Origin: Mauremys mutica
Taxonomy: Eukaryota > Chordata > Testudines > Geoemydidae
Direction: 5' to 3'
DNA: 64,000 bases
NCBI RefSeq assembly: GCF_020497125.1
Contig: NC_059076.1
Location: 6,191,951-6,255,950, forward strand
Part shown: positions 20,438 through 31,236 of the stretch, piece by piece
Position numbering within the stretch: the stretch's first letter is position 1
How the letters are laid out: each line of letters begins with the position of its first letter
Program-made: the position numbers and the translations under genes
Notes under the pieces: model-generated
What the model was told of the DNA's origin: nothing
The model's input: only the letters and a program-made list of their open reading frames with translations
The model's database searches: none

Positions 20438-22446
20438 TAGAATCATGGAAACATAGAATATCAGCTGGAAGGGACCACAGGAGGTCATCTAGTCCAACCC
20501 CCTGCTCAAAGCAGGACCAATTCCCAACTAAATCATCCCAGACAGGGCTTTATCAAGCCTGACCTTAAAAACCTCCAAGGAAGGAGATTCCACCACCTCC
20601 CTAGGGAACCCATTCCAGTGCTTCACCACCCTCCTAGTGAAACAGTTTTCCTAATATCCAACCTAACCCTCCCCCACTGCAACTTGAGACCATTGCTGCT
20701 TGTTCTGTCACCAGGTACCACTGAGAACAGTCTAGATCCATACTCTTTGGAACCCCTTTTCAGATAGTTGAAAGCAGCTATCAAATCCCCCCTCACTCTT
20801 CACTTTGGCAGACTAAATAATCCCAGTTCCCTCAGCCTTTCCTCATAAGTCATGTGCTCCAGCACCCTAATCATTTTTGTTGCCCTCTGCTGGACTCTTT
20901 CCAATTTTTCCACATCTTTCTTGTGGGAACAAAAACTGGTCACAGTCTCCAGATGAGGCCTCACCAATGTCGAATAGAGAGGAATGATCACATCCCTCGA
21001 TCTGCTGGCAATGCCCCTACTTATACAGCCCAAAATGCCGTTAGCCTTCTTGGCAACAAGGGCACACTGTTGACTCATATCCAGCTTCTCGTCCACTGTA
21101 ACCACTAGGTCCTTTTCTGCAGAACTGATGCCTAGCCATTCGATCCCTAGTCTGTAGCAGTATGTGGGAGTCTTCCCTCCTAAGTGCAGGACTCCGCACT
21201 TGTCCTTGTTGAACCTCAGATTTCTTTTGGCCCAATCCTTTAATTTGCCTAGATCCCTCTGTATCCTCCAGCATATCTACCACTCCTCCCAGTTTAGTGT
21301 CATCAGAAAACTTGCTGAGGGTGCAGTCCACGCCATCCTCCAGATCATTAATGAAGATATTGAACAAAACTGGCCCCAGGACCGACCCTTGGGGCACTCC
21401 ACTTGATATCGGCTGCCAACTAGACATGGAGCCATTGATCACTACCTGTTGAGCCCGACGATCTAGCCAGTTTTCTATCCACCTTATACTCCATTCATCC
21501 AATCCATACTTCTTTAACTTGCCGGCAAGAATACTGTGGGAGACCGTATCAAAAGCTTTGCTAAAGTCAAGGAATAACACATCCACTGCTTTCCCCTCAT
21601 CCACAGAGCCAGTTATCTCCTCATAGAAGGCAATTAAGTTAGTCAGGCATGACTTGCCCTTGGTGAATCCATGCTGACTGTTCTGATCACTTTCCTCTCC
21701 TCTAAGTGCTTCAGAATTGATGCCTTGAGGACCTGCTCCATGATTTTTCCAGGGAATGAGATGAGGCTGACTGGCCTGTAGTTCCCTGGATCCTCCTTCT
21801 TCCCTTTTTTAAAGATGGGCACTACATTAGCCTTTTTCCAGTCATCCGTGACCTCCCCCGATCACCATGAGTTTTCAAAGTTAATGGCCAATGGTTCTGC
21901 AATCACATCCGCCAACTCCTTTAGCCCCTTCGGATGCAATGCATCTGGCCCCATGGACTTGTGCTCGTCAAGCTTTTCTAAATAGTCCTGAATCACTTCT
22001 TTCTCCACAGAGGGCTGGTCACCTTCTCCCCCTACTGTGCTGACCAGTGCAGCAGTCTGGGAGCTGACCTTGTTCGTGAAGACAGAGGCAAAAAAACAAC
22101 AACATTGAATACATTAGCTTTTTCCGCATTCTCTGTCACTAGGTTGCCTCCCTCATTCAGTAAGGGGCCCACACTTTCCTTGACTTTCTTCTTGTTGCTA
22201 ACATAGCTGAAGAAACTCATCTTGTTACTCTTAACATCTCTTGCTAGCTGCAACTCCAAGTGTGATTTGGCCTTCCTGATTTCACTCCAGCATGCCTGAG
22301 CAATATTTTTATACTCCTCCCTGGTCATTTGTCCACTTCTTGTAAACTTTTTTTTTGTGTTTAAGATCAGGAAGAATTTCACTGTTAAGTTAAGCTGGTC
22401 GCTTGCCATATTTATTATTCTGTCTACACATCGGGATGGTTTGTTC
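20438..22446 (-). mobile_element. CR1 LINE, 2-kb antisense copy inside L2
   Basis: A 5'-truncated CR1. Its 3' end lies at the left (AGAATCATGGAAACATAGAA, 20441-20460). Minus-strand translation gives, 5' to 3', the linker region (EEYKNIAQACWSEIRKAKSH then VSNKKKVKESVGPLLNEGG, 22380-22130). RT follows ([15 protein letters not shown], motif [21 protein letters not shown], then motif C as FSDDTKL, 21600-21290). The C-terminal region ([13 protein letters not shown] and [13 protein letters not shown]) lies at 21060-20800. Motif C carries serine where CR1 has alanine (FADD). Frameshifts separate the blocks, so no protein could be made. Confidence 0.95.
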
Positions 22447-22598
22447 CTGGAACCTCAGCTTCTTGAGATCTTGCCATTCCTCCACAATCCTGATCTCCAG
22501 CATTAGCTACATTCCACCAGAATCACAGAACTGTCCACCAGTGGTGGGAAGATCATGAGTGCAGGAGAGAGAACTGTCACAGGGGCTGCACTGGGAGA
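22447..22598 (+). pseudogene. L2 LINE relic, continuation after CR1
   Basis: Reading on from the insertion point, the plus strand gives LEILPFLHNPDLQ and, after a stop, RITELSTSGGKIMSAGERT, plausible for the C-terminal end of an L2-type RT. Together with 19690-20437 it implies that the CR1 landed inside a pre-existing L2. The match is weak on its own; position supports it. Confidence 0.5.
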
Positions 22599-22669
22599 GC
22601 CAGATCCTCAGCTGGTATAAACTGACCTCAGCGGAACTATGCTGATTGACTCCAGCTCAGGAACTAGCC
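22599..22669. repeat. Palindromic hairpin repeat (family H)
   Basis: Arms GCCAGATCCTCAGCTGG and CCAGCTCAGGAACTAGCC flank a short centre. Confidence 0.5.
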
Positions 22670-22842
22670 CAGGACATGGAATAGCATCTTGCAGGAGGTA
22701 AGAATGAACATGGACCTTGCCATTTTCACAACTGCAGGCAAAGCTTTTTTCTTCACGTTAACTCTCCATCCATCCATTCTTCACACCTGGGCAAATACTG
22801 CACATCATGTCCCCTCTCCGCAACACAGGGTACCTCTACAGT

Positions 22843-23049
22843 ACAGCTGGAGATGTCATTTGCAGCACAGGGACATGTACATGCAGTAGCTTTGATCAAG
22901 CTAGTGCCTAAAAATAGCTTCTGTGGCCACAGCAGCATGGGTAATAGTTCAGGCAAGCCACCTGAGTACAGTTCCATCCCCTACGGTTACAGAACTAGCT
23001 TGAGCAATGTAGTACATGTACATCTACCTGATCGGCAAATTACACCTTT
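22843..23049. repeat. Palindromic MITE-like repeat (family P)
   Basis: Left arm ACATGTACATGCAGTAGCTT then CAAGCTAGTGCC; right arm GAACTAGCTTG then GTAGTACATGTACATCTACC. These are imperfect reverse complements. The internal phrase GCCTAAAAATAGC also occurs in the 31883 copy, so both belong to one family. Confidence 0.65.
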
Positions 23050-23399
23050 AGACAAACTCATACAGAAAGCTGGGCAATCACCTACGTAGAGAGAAAATCA
23101 CAAGCATACCCACTTTGGGGGACAAAAATCTAAGCTCGTTCTCTTCTAAATGGACCGAATATGGCAGCTCTCACTCAAGCAAAACTCCCAGAGTTTAGAC
23201 TTAGAGTGTAAATAGTCAAATAGTCAATCAAATCACATGCACACTGTATGTGTAAAAGAGACTCTAATGTTTTTAACACTATTTAGAGTATATGTAGGTT
23301 AGTGAGACATATTAAAAGGGGAACAGTTTTCACCTTTGCTTGTGTTGATTAGTACAAGCAGTCCCGCTGATTTAAATAAATTGGGCCTACTCTTAGAGT

Positions 23400-23440
23400 A
23401 AGCTGCTGCTCAGTGTGAGTAAGGGTGGCAGAATCTGGCC
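23400..23440. repeat. Half-hairpin of family H
   Basis: TCAGTGTGAGTAAGGGTGGC then AGAATCTGGCCC matches the right arm of the 2366 hairpin. The left arm (23350-23390) is weak. The stretch 23441-23939 shows nothing else. Confidence 0.35.
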
Positions 23441-23939
23441 CTTCAGGATTTGCTTGTCACTAGCTAATACATAGGCAGATAGGACAATGCCTGCCTTACA
23501 CAGGGGACACCCCAATATGTAGAAGTATCCAGATCATCAGTAACGTAATCTTGGAAATCAACAGAGGTCTGGTGATTAAAATCAGCTCAGGATCCAATGT
23601 AACCTGCTGAGTGGCCATTTCTATTCATGTAATTTCCAGCAGATGCAAGTTTCTGTGGAATGGTCATGAGCCAAGTACAAATATCCCAAGGATATTTGTA
23701 TGCAGCAGACAAAGAGTTCCAATCTGGTAAATGTATCTGAAACCCTGGAATTTAATGTTGATGTATTACCTTCATTAGTTTTAATAATTTTTCAGAGGCT
23801 GTTTTCCTTCAGAAAGGGTCACTGGAGAATAGTTGTATGCTTTATATCACTTGCTGGCCAACTTGATACTGCACTGAGCCTAGAAGAAAGAGGTCTCCCT
23901 GTTACAGCAGATTGGAAACAACCTTCTGCTTTTTCATAG

Positions 23940-24140
23940 GGTTCCTAGATATTAAGGCCAGAAAGGATCATTAGATCATAGTCTGATATCTGTAGCAGAC
24001 AGGTCATAGAATGTCACCCAGTTATTCCTGCACTGAACCCAGTAACTTGTGTCTGGCTAAATCAGATCTTCCAGAAAGGCATATAGCCTTTATCTGAAAT
24101 GGAGATTGCATCACTCCCCTTGGTAGATTAACCTCCTGGA
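23940..24140 (-). repeat. CR1-like LINE 3' fragment
   Basis: The phrase TTAAGGCCAGAAAGGATCAT then AGTCTGATATCTG, followed by a CACTCCCCTTGGTAGATTAA block, matches the antisense 3' end of a CR1-like family, the same as 20-95. Degraded and noncoding. Confidence 0.6.
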
Positions 24141-25129
24141 ACAATCTCCCTTGGAACAAACTACCAAGATATTGGCTCTATTGGAAGAGACATATTGAGC
24201 AGATTAATATCATGGCTCAAATCCTTGGCTGTAGTGCAACAGAGAAGATGGTGTGCAAAGGACACTTTAAGCCACCACTCGGTTTCCTTTGTTCTAAATC
24301 CAGCTGTGCAACGGGCTGGCTCCCCAGCTTAAATTAGAGCAACCTGAGGGCTATTCTAACTTGTGTTGGATACCAGTGACCCCAAGGGGATGCTGCATCA
24401 GGGAGAGATGAGTAGGTATAGGGAAGCACTCTACCCCAGAGATGAATGTACATTCAGGGGCCTAGCTCCCCAAGGAAAAGGGCTAGAAACTTGGGGTTTT
24501 GGTAGGCATCTGAAGACAGCACAATGAGCCATGAAGCCACATTCCAAATTCCAGTCAATACATCCTGCAACTGGAGCTGAATCAACCAAATCTTGGCAAC
24601 AGGGACTAGGTCTCATCTAGGGCAGTCCAGTAAATGCTCTTTTTTCTCTCCCTTTCTTTCTGTTCTTTTACTAAAAAGTAAATAAAGCAAACTCGAAGAT
24701 ATTCTGAACTCTGAACGCCTCCGTTTTTAAGTTGCCATAATTAGGGGAGCACTTCTCTGATTTACTTTGAATCTTGTGAAAATTCTATTAATCTAGATCT
24801 ATAGATTTAGCCCTAGTTCTAGGCTACCAGTTTGGAAGCCTAAGATCCTTTATGTTGGATTTTACAAGGAGACCAAATGGGGCTTGTCATGGAAATTCAT
24901 ATGCACCCTTAGTCAGCAGGCAGAGACTGCCACTCCATTATTAATGAATCTTTATGCCTGCTTGGAATCCCATTAGCTTCACATTTGTCTCCAGGGTGGC
25001 ATGCACAAATACAAAAGTGTATATACCACCAGCAATTAATCCTGAGTTACAGCAAGAGACCTGATGAGCAGATGGTAAATATTCAGATAATAAATAGTAA
25101 TGCTACAGACATGGATTAAAGATTTTGCC
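24141..25129. other. No recognisable feature
   Basis: About 1 kb, moderately AT-rich, with no gene or repeat I can support. Confidence 0.4.
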
Positions 25130-25390
25130 ATATACAAATGGAGTTATTCCTATTCTGTTTGCATTCCAATAGCACCCAAAGACCCAAGCAAGATCAGAGT
25201 CCCATTGTGCTAGATGCTTTACAAACATAGCGAGAGATGTTCCCTGCTCCAAAGAGCTCAACATCAAAATAGACAAGGTAGGCAAAGGGCGGGACGAGAA
25301 ACAGGGGCAGAGGGAGGTGAAATGAATTGCTGAAGGTCACACTGCAAGTTAGTAATAAAGCCAAGAACTGAAACTATATCTCTTGAATCC
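25130..25390 (+). repeat. MIR-like SINE relic
   Basis: Ordered phrases CCCATTGTGCTAGATGCTTT, CCTGCTCCAAAGAGCTCAAC, AGACAAGGTAGGCAAAGGG and TGAAGGTCACACTGCAAG match the common structure of an old amniote CORE/MIR-type repeat. The tail segment with GGTCACAC is typical of MIR. Highly diverged. Confidence 0.55.
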
Positions 25391-26100
25391 TGCTCCAGTG
25401 GCCCATTTGTAGGACCAGGCTGTCAAGACAACAATGCAGCTGTTTGCTGTTAGTGTGTAATAACCCAAACCACCACCACAACATGAAACATGAGCAACCA
25501 CTCTTTGTCTCTTGTTTATCAAGAGACAGGCAGATGCTAAGAACTTGGTGACACTCCCAAGCATCACACTGAGCTGACAGCTCAGGGAGGAAAACTAACT
25601 CAGCCTTGCAATAATGGCATCTTGGAGCTCCACCTAAGTGAGTGAATAAAATGGACTGCTGTCTTAAAGACGGCAATGATAAAAGTGGTCAACAAGCTAG
25701 CAAATTAACAGCAAAGAGGCTGTGTCAAGGGGAGATCTTTGGGATGTTCACAAGGGCAGTCTCTTGGAGGTGACATCATGCAAAAGCTTACATTGAGGGA
25801 ATAGCTGACGTGGAAAGAAACTGACAAGTGAACACTATAAGCTTTGATTATGAAGTTTGGGAAGGTTGCCAAAGAATGATCTGAGAATCTTTCCGGATGC
25901 ATACAGTCATCTGAAATGAATGTTTTTATGCTCATGCTAATTAACACTGCTTTATGGCTTTGTAAGCTTTTACCCAAATGGTGTGGCACTAATAAGTGGG
26001 GAAACAATTCTGCTTTGTGAAACATATTGAGGTTTCAAAATCTGTTTTTGTTCTGGAATGAAAATTAGTCCTTTCAAACATTCTTGCATGACAGGAGAGA
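25391..26100. other. No recognisable feature
   Basis: No gene or repeat recognised; short open stretches look like chance. Confidence 0.35.
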
Positions 26101-26106
26101 ATGACT

Positions 26107-26349
26107 CTTTATAGTTCAGTGATTAGCACCAGACTGGGAGACCCGTCTTCAGCTCCCTGCCTGATCAGAGACAGACAGATTCTCTATAGCCTGGTGCTTA
26201 GAGCAGTGGCCTGTGGAGGGCCAAAGTTTCTATTCTGTGTGATTGGGCTGATTGATTTCATTCTAGATTACTTTGAATCAGACAGAGCAGGGGGTTGAAC
26301 TAGAGACTCCCTCACTGCAGTTTAGTGACCTAACCACCAGGCTATAAAG
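26107..26349. repeat. Palindromic repeat with tRNA-like boxes (family T)
   Basis: The left end CTTTATAGTTCAGTGATTAG and the right end CTAACCACCAGGCTATAAAG are reverse-complementary. Inner parts (CACTGCAGTTTAGTGAC) pair poorly. Left-arm sequence resembles a tRNA A box (TTCAGTGATTAG). It is related to fold-backs at 54560 and 58680. Confidence 0.6.
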
Positions 26350-26939
26350 ATGTATTTTGTTTTAAAAATAAAAAACTATGGGCCGTCTTCTAAAGACTGC
26401 AACATTAAATGTTGAGTTCTTTTTACTTGCCTTCTGGTTTTTGAGCCTTTAAGGGTCAGATTTCCCAGCTTTTCTCCATAACCACAGGGACTAGAAACTT
26501 AACCTTTCTAAAAATGAAAGCTGAGAGTCTCACCTAATCACATGACTACAGGAGTCGGTGCTTTAAGAAAAACACTGAATAAAATCAGGACAGTTGGCAA
26601 CACTGCACCCTTAAAGCTTTATGGACCAACAAAGAACATTTACTGAAACCTTTTTTTTTCTTTATCTTAGTGATGGAATTTGTGTGGTTTTACCTGGAGA
26701 AATGTGCTACACACATCACTGATCAGTCACATTGTTCAGAGGTGGGAGAGTAGCACATTGAGAGTATTCACCCATGTTGGGCCAAAATGGCCAAAAAACC
26801 CTGTCTCTATTTCTGCTGCACATAAAGCAATTAGTGACCCCTTAAAAGGTGATGGGATCCCTTCCTGCTGACTTACGAGACAGAACACCTGTGTGAGTCT
26901 GGTTTGATTGGCATGGGGTGCACACAGTTTGCTCTCACT
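26350..26939. other. No recognisable feature
   Basis: AT-rich with no supported gene or repeat. Confidence 0.35.
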
Positions 26940-27310
26940 AATCAGCCAGGGCAGAGGAGGGAGAATTCAATCTGGACCATACACACATCTTTTTCTTCTA
27001 GCCTTAATCCTTGTTCTCCATTCCAGTCTGTCTTGAAGCAGTTCCTTGGAATTACACAGCTAATCAAATCCTTTCGTATAACACCCATCCAGCTACCTTT
27101 GGGTATTCCAATCCTTCTCTTGCCCTCCATTTCTACATTTAGCACCCTGTTTCCTGTATATTTTTCCAATCTTCTTTTCACATGCCCACACCACCTAAGC
27201 CTGGATTCTCTCAGTTTTTCTGTAATTGGTACCACCTTCACATTTCCCCTCACAGGAGTAGCCCTAACTAGACAGGTCTCAAAACACACTTGGGAGGAAT
27301 TGTAGGTGAA
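26940..27310 (-). pseudogene. Non-LTR reverse transcriptase C-terminal relic (RTE-like)
   Basis: Minus-strand translation from about 27300 to 26950 reads ITEKLRESRLRWCGHVKRRL, then GNRVLNVEMEGKRRIGIPKG and SWMGVIRKDL. The pattern R-LRW-GHV-RR ... GKRR-G-PK-SW ... KDL is the C-terminal signature of RTE-like and related LINE reverse transcriptases. About 110 codons are open in this copy. The catalytic palm is missing. Clade assignment is inference from the motif. Confidence 0.75.
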
Positions 27311-27355
27311 TATTATCCCCATTTTACAGATAAGGAAACTGAGTTACAGTGCGAT
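27306..27355 (-). repeat. MIR core fragment
   Basis: ATTATCCCCATTTTACAGAT then AAGGAAACTGAG is the conserved antisense core of MIR-like SINEs. It is cut off on the right by the element at 27358. Confidence 0.75.
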
Positions 27356-27357
27356 TA

Positions 27358-27586
27358 AGGGCTAGTTTATACATAAAAGTGTTACTGCTTTAACTACACT
27401 GGTATAGAAGCAGTACAACAGTTCTAGTGTGGCTGTGGTTCTATTGGTATGAAAGTGCTTTTCCCAGCATTGCTTAGTCCTGTATGGGAAGGGGAATAAC
27501 TATGCTGGTGTAAGCAATAGAACTGAACCAGAGCTAGCCATGGTGGGAAATTTGCTAGGGAAAAAGGCTTGTGTAGACAAGGCCTG
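27358..27586. mobile_element. Non-autonomous DNA element, AGG(G/C)CTTGTCTACAC-type ends
   Basis: Left end AGGGCTAGTTTATACATAAA and right end (reverse complement) AGGCCTTGTCTACACAAGCC are imperfect terminal inverted repeats. Internal CTACACTGGTATAG and TATGCTGGTGTAAGC add further symmetry. It splits a MIR core. Superfamily (Harbinger or hAT) is not decided because no clear target duplication is visible. Confidence 0.65.
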
Positions 27587-28252
27587 AGGCTTGTGTGCAT
27601 TATTGAGAAGGCCTACATATGTGGGGAGGGGCCGAAAGCACAAGGAGCTATGGCACATGCCTGGGGGCAGGGACCAGCACACAGGAGGCCAGAAATGGAT
27701 TTAGCCCCTGGGGGATGCAGAGACTGTGAGTATCTGGTTCCAGGCAGGAAACCATTGGGTGGGTGCCCTGCACATCACATAGGGCCGCCCCTTCATTTAA
27801 GTGCCTAAATGGGAGCTGAGCTCTTCCGAAAATCCAGCTCCACTTGTGGAAGCTGGGCCCTGTTGAAGTGGTGGGCTACTTATTCTGCCTCTATTACCCC
27901 TCCTTGGTGGGTAGATGATGAGCAGTACAGGCAGTCACAAATTTTCCGACAATGTTTTCTTTTCAGAGGCTCCTGCCTTTCGACCAGGAACTTCTTCAGG
28001 GTGATCAATTTTTTTTCTTTTTCCACTGAAAAATTGGGAAGTGAAACATTTCACTTTTTTGTTGTTGAAAAATTTCATTTCTGGGGGGGAAAGGTCTCAC
28101 TTTTCTCCTCCCCCCACGTTTTCCTAGGGTAAGAAAGTGAGATAGATTCCTTCCCCCCCATACTCAACACAATGTTTCATAAAAAATGTAATGGAAAATT
28201 CTGAACAAAATGAAAACTATTAATTTATTTTGAAGCTTTTCACAAAATACAC
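27587..28252. other. No gene; T-rich segment at 28000-28130
   Basis: Mixed sequence. 28000-28130 is T- and G-run-rich and resembles low-complexity stretches at 14820, 38100 and 58020. Confidence 0.4.
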
Positions 28253-28401
28253 TTACCTTTTTCTGTATAAATATCTCCTGTCTGTGTGTTCCATTCTATG
28301 CATTCGAAGAAGTGAGCTGCAGCTCACGAAAGCTCATGCTAAAATAAATTTGTTAGTCTTTAAGGTGCCACAAGTACTCCTGTTCTTTTTACCTTTTTCT
28401 G
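28253..28401 (+). mobile_element. Short PLE 3' tail insertion with 13-bp TSD
   Basis: The insertion 28266-28388 is flanked by perfect 13-bp repeats TTACCTTTTTCTG at 28253-28265 and 28389-28401. It holds the hammerhead-like block (28300-28339) followed by AAATTTGTTAGTCTTTAAGG and a GTGCCACAAGTACTCC end. It is noncoding and not fold-back. Its 3' end lies near the position where the antisense arms of the fold-back copies begin, so it lacks the terminal ~35-nt module. Confidence 0.93.
28300..28339 (+). ncRNA. Hammerhead-like motif, diverged core
   Basis: Same block order as 7327: GCAT, TCGAAGA (one box degraded from CTGAAGA), perfect stem GTGAGCTGCAGCTCAC, GAAA, AGCT, C, ATGC. Stem bases differ from the 7327 copy but pairing is kept or improved. 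The altered CTG box would probably abolish cleavage. Confidence 0.4.
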
Positions 28402-29160
28402 ACCAGCTTCAGTGAGCAGGTAGAAGCAGCACATCTCCTCCTGCCAACCATGCACTTCCCTTCTGCATTTATAAATAGTAAATAGCCCTATGCTGAAGTG
28501 TCCAAAGATCACTAAGCTTGATCAGTGCATTGCTAGTTATTAACCATGCAAGATTAATTACCTTAAAACCCACAGATAAAATGAGTTCAACAACATTTAC
28601 TGTACCATTCAGCCATTTACCCTTTCTTCATCAATCCCTTTAATGCTATCTGAATAACAATTGCAGCCTGGCTAATAAGTGAAGAAGCTAAATTTTTCAA
28701 GCTGCTTCTATTAATGAATTAACTTTTCAGGTACTTATTAAAATGACAAATGAACAAGTTGGAAGATAATAAATCTATCTACAATATTAAAGAAGAGACG
28801 GATTGGCTTCCAGCTGTTCCTTTAATTTCCATTTACCTTTATGGTGAGCATGCACTATAGATCAGTCAGGGGAGAGAGAGGAGACATTCTGAAAATTTAC
28901 ATCAACAATAGAGGGCACCACAGATGGCACTAGCTGCTTCCATTTCTGACATTTGGAAGCTTTCATGATTTATTGCTAACAGTATACGGAGGAGCAGATC
29001 TTTCGAAAGAATGTGTGGGTGTTTGCGCGAAGATCACCTGATGCCTTCAGGAAAATTTTGAAAAACATTCTAATTATAAATCAAATCTGCTTCCACAGAC
29101 AAATCACTTTTTAAAGACTGTGAAGGCCATTTAGTTGGACACATTCTTTGATTATTATTA
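28402..29160. other. AT-rich, repeat-poor stretch
   Basis: No repeat or exon seen. 28480-28860 is rich in ATTAATTA-like homeodomain-type words and free of recognisable elements; see findings. Confidence 0.4.
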
Positions 29161-29164
29161 TTGT

Positions 29165-29515
29165 ATTGCAGTAGCCCTCACAGCCCCAGCCAAGATCCAA
29201 GATGGGTGCTTTCAGTGGTAGTTGCGTGCAAACTTCCTAGCAAGAAACAGTCTACACGTAAAACAGTTTACAATCTAAATGGACAACACAGGCAAAGAAA
29301 GGAAGTACCATTATTATCATTTTACAGGCATGAATATGAAGCTGAGTGGGTGAAATGCTGGAGACGTTGAACTCAATGGTAAAACTCACATTAATTTCAA
29401 TTTGACCAAGAGAGTTTTGGTGACTTGCTCAAGGTAACACAGCAAACCTGTGGCAGAGCCATATACTGACCCTACATCTCCTGAGTCCCCATTCTGTGCC
29501 TTAACAATAAGTCTG
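29165..29515 (+). repeat. MIR-like SINE relic
   Basis: Phrases ACAGTTTACAATCTAAATGG, TTATTATCATTTTACAGGCA, then GTGACTTGCTCAAGGTAACA and CAGCAAACCTGTGGCAGAGC follow MIR order. A small hairpin (29365-29410) appears to sit inside it. Confidence 0.65.
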
Positions 29516-30280
29516 TCCTCTCTCTTGTGTTTATCTTCTCTTTTAGTTCACCTGTCCCTGCTGCTTATTTTTCACCTTGCACACATTATTGTACCACACA
29601 AATGAACTAATTAATCAATCTCAACTTCACAATGCTCTAGCTGACGTCCCACTCTTTTCTATTATGATGATGATGAATTAATTGCATTGCAGGAGTGCCT
29701 CCAATATGTCAGGTACTTCTGCACAGATGCACCATTTTACAAGACAAGCAACAGATGAATGGCGGGAGAGAGAAATAAACAGTCAGTATTAATTATAAAA
29801 AAAATAAATAGCCACTCTCACCAACTGCCACACTTCTCCCTCACTGTGATTAGCTCATTGTTTATCAGCATAGCAGTGGGAGTGGGTCATCTGGAGAAGG
29901 GACTTAAAGCAGGAGAGGGCAGCAGGCCCTATTATGTGAGGAGGCCACCTCTGGCTGGATTTTAATAAGAATGATTCTGTGTATCAATGATGGTTATATA
30001 TACACATGGCTCAGCAGGGCCTACTCCTGCTCCTAATGACACCAATGACAAAAGACTTAGGCATCAACCCTTGAGAGCAGAACTACAGAAAGGCAGTTTC
30101 CGGGAGTTCTCTTCAGGGCACCTGGTCTTAAGGATGCTTGAAAAACATCTCAAACCATCAGCCACACTGAATTTCTGTGAGAGAGACAATTTCCCATTTT
30201 TCTTTCTGTCATCTGGTTTACAGTTAAGTACAGAAACAGAAAACTTTTAAATCCACATTTCGTATGTGTGTGTGGACTTC
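29516..30280. other. No recognisable feature
   Basis: No gene or repeat that I can support. Confidence 0.35.
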
Positions 30281-30375
30281 AGGTGTAAGCTCTTAGGGGC
30301 AGGGACTGTCTTTTTGTTCTGTGTTTGTGCAGTGCCTAGCACAATGGGGTCCTGGGGAGGGCAATACAAATAGGT
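30281..30375 (-). repeat. L2/MIR-type tail fragment
   Basis: AGCTCTTAGGGGCAGGGACT then GTGCAGTGCCTAGCACAATG and a GGGGTCCTGG block. It is the same tail as 54240-54420. Strand is relative to the 25130 copy. Confidence 0.55.
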
Positions 30376-30410
30376 ATAGATATAATTTATTTGTATAGAT
30401 ACCATGATTA

Positions 30411-31236
30411 TACACTGTAGTGGGGTGGATTGCCCCACTCCCTGTGAGAGTGGGCTGCGGCAGGCCAGGGCGCCTGCACAGACAGGGAGCCAATCAAAGA
30501 AGGGCTTACTGAGAGCCAATCAGGGCCCAGTTTGGAGACAGCCAATCAGGGCCTGGCTCAGGCATATATAAAGGCTGCCCAGGGCAGGAGCAGTCAGTCT
30601 GTCCCAGGCCTTTGACAGGGGAAGGTCAGTCTCCAAGGGAGGAGACTAGCACCGCGGACAGCGCAGTGCTGGCCAGGATCAGGGAGGCTAGGGAGCTTGA
30701 ACCCGTAGCCTGCCAGGCTGCAGGCCCTGAAGGGAAGGGCCTAGCGCATGCAAGGGGCCGTAGGGGAAGCAGCCCAGGGAAACAGACAGTGGAAGGGGAG
30801 AGAAAGACAGCGAGGCAGACGCCAGAGGGTCCCTGGGCCGGGACCCAGAGTAGAGGGCGGGCCTGGGTCCCCCCCTTCACCCCTTGCAGTGCACCCAGCC
30901 ATTGGCCGTAGGGAGTGCCCATATTGCTACGCCAGATCCCTGACAAGAGGGATTAGACTCAGAGGGCGGTGGAACATAGTGACTGAGGTGTGGGACTGCT
31001 GAGCACCGCCCCCCCCCCCCCCGGAAGGGGGCGCAGATGGACTAAGGGGCACTGCCGGAGGGCAGTGGCCTTGAAGAGGACGCCGCCGAGCACGCAATAA
31101 CGCGGGTTCAGAGATAACAGAGGACAGAATGATGGACGGGACACCACCAGGAGGAGGCGCTCCACTGGAATGAGCTAATTCCCAGAGTCACCAGCAGGAG
31201 GCGCTGCTGGGGTGAGTCCCAACCCGTTACATACAC
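30411..31236 (+). mobile_element. Solo LTR (816 bp) with TSD TACAC
   Basis: The LTR spans 30416-31231, begins TGTAGTGGGG and ends CCGTTACA. Perfect 5-bp repeats TACAC flank it (30411-30415 and 31232-31236). No internal region remains, so recombination between two LTRs is inferred. The promoter half has three CCAAT boxes and a TATATAAA. A C-run lies near 31005-31021. The inverted relative at 63271-63968 shares both ends. Open stretches inside are fortuitous. Confidence 0.95.
30490..30573 (+). promoter_or_regulatory. LTR promoter: three CCAAT boxes plus TATA
   Basis: CCAAT occurs at 30490-30494, 30516-30520 and 30542-30546, exactly 26 bp apart, each preceded by AG and followed by CA. TATATAAA follows at 30566-30573. 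This is a compact RNA polymerase II promoter of the LTR. Factors and activity are inferred. Confidence 0.75.

Noticed and set aside
26107..26349. Functional tRNA or snRNA gene
   Set aside because: A palindromic repeat family with diverged copies; no complete RNA fold.
30612..30946. Two overlapping ~100-codon open frames on opposite strands
   Set aside because: They fall within the GC-rich U3/R part of the solo LTR at 30416-31231. GC-rich DNA has few stops; no domain seen.
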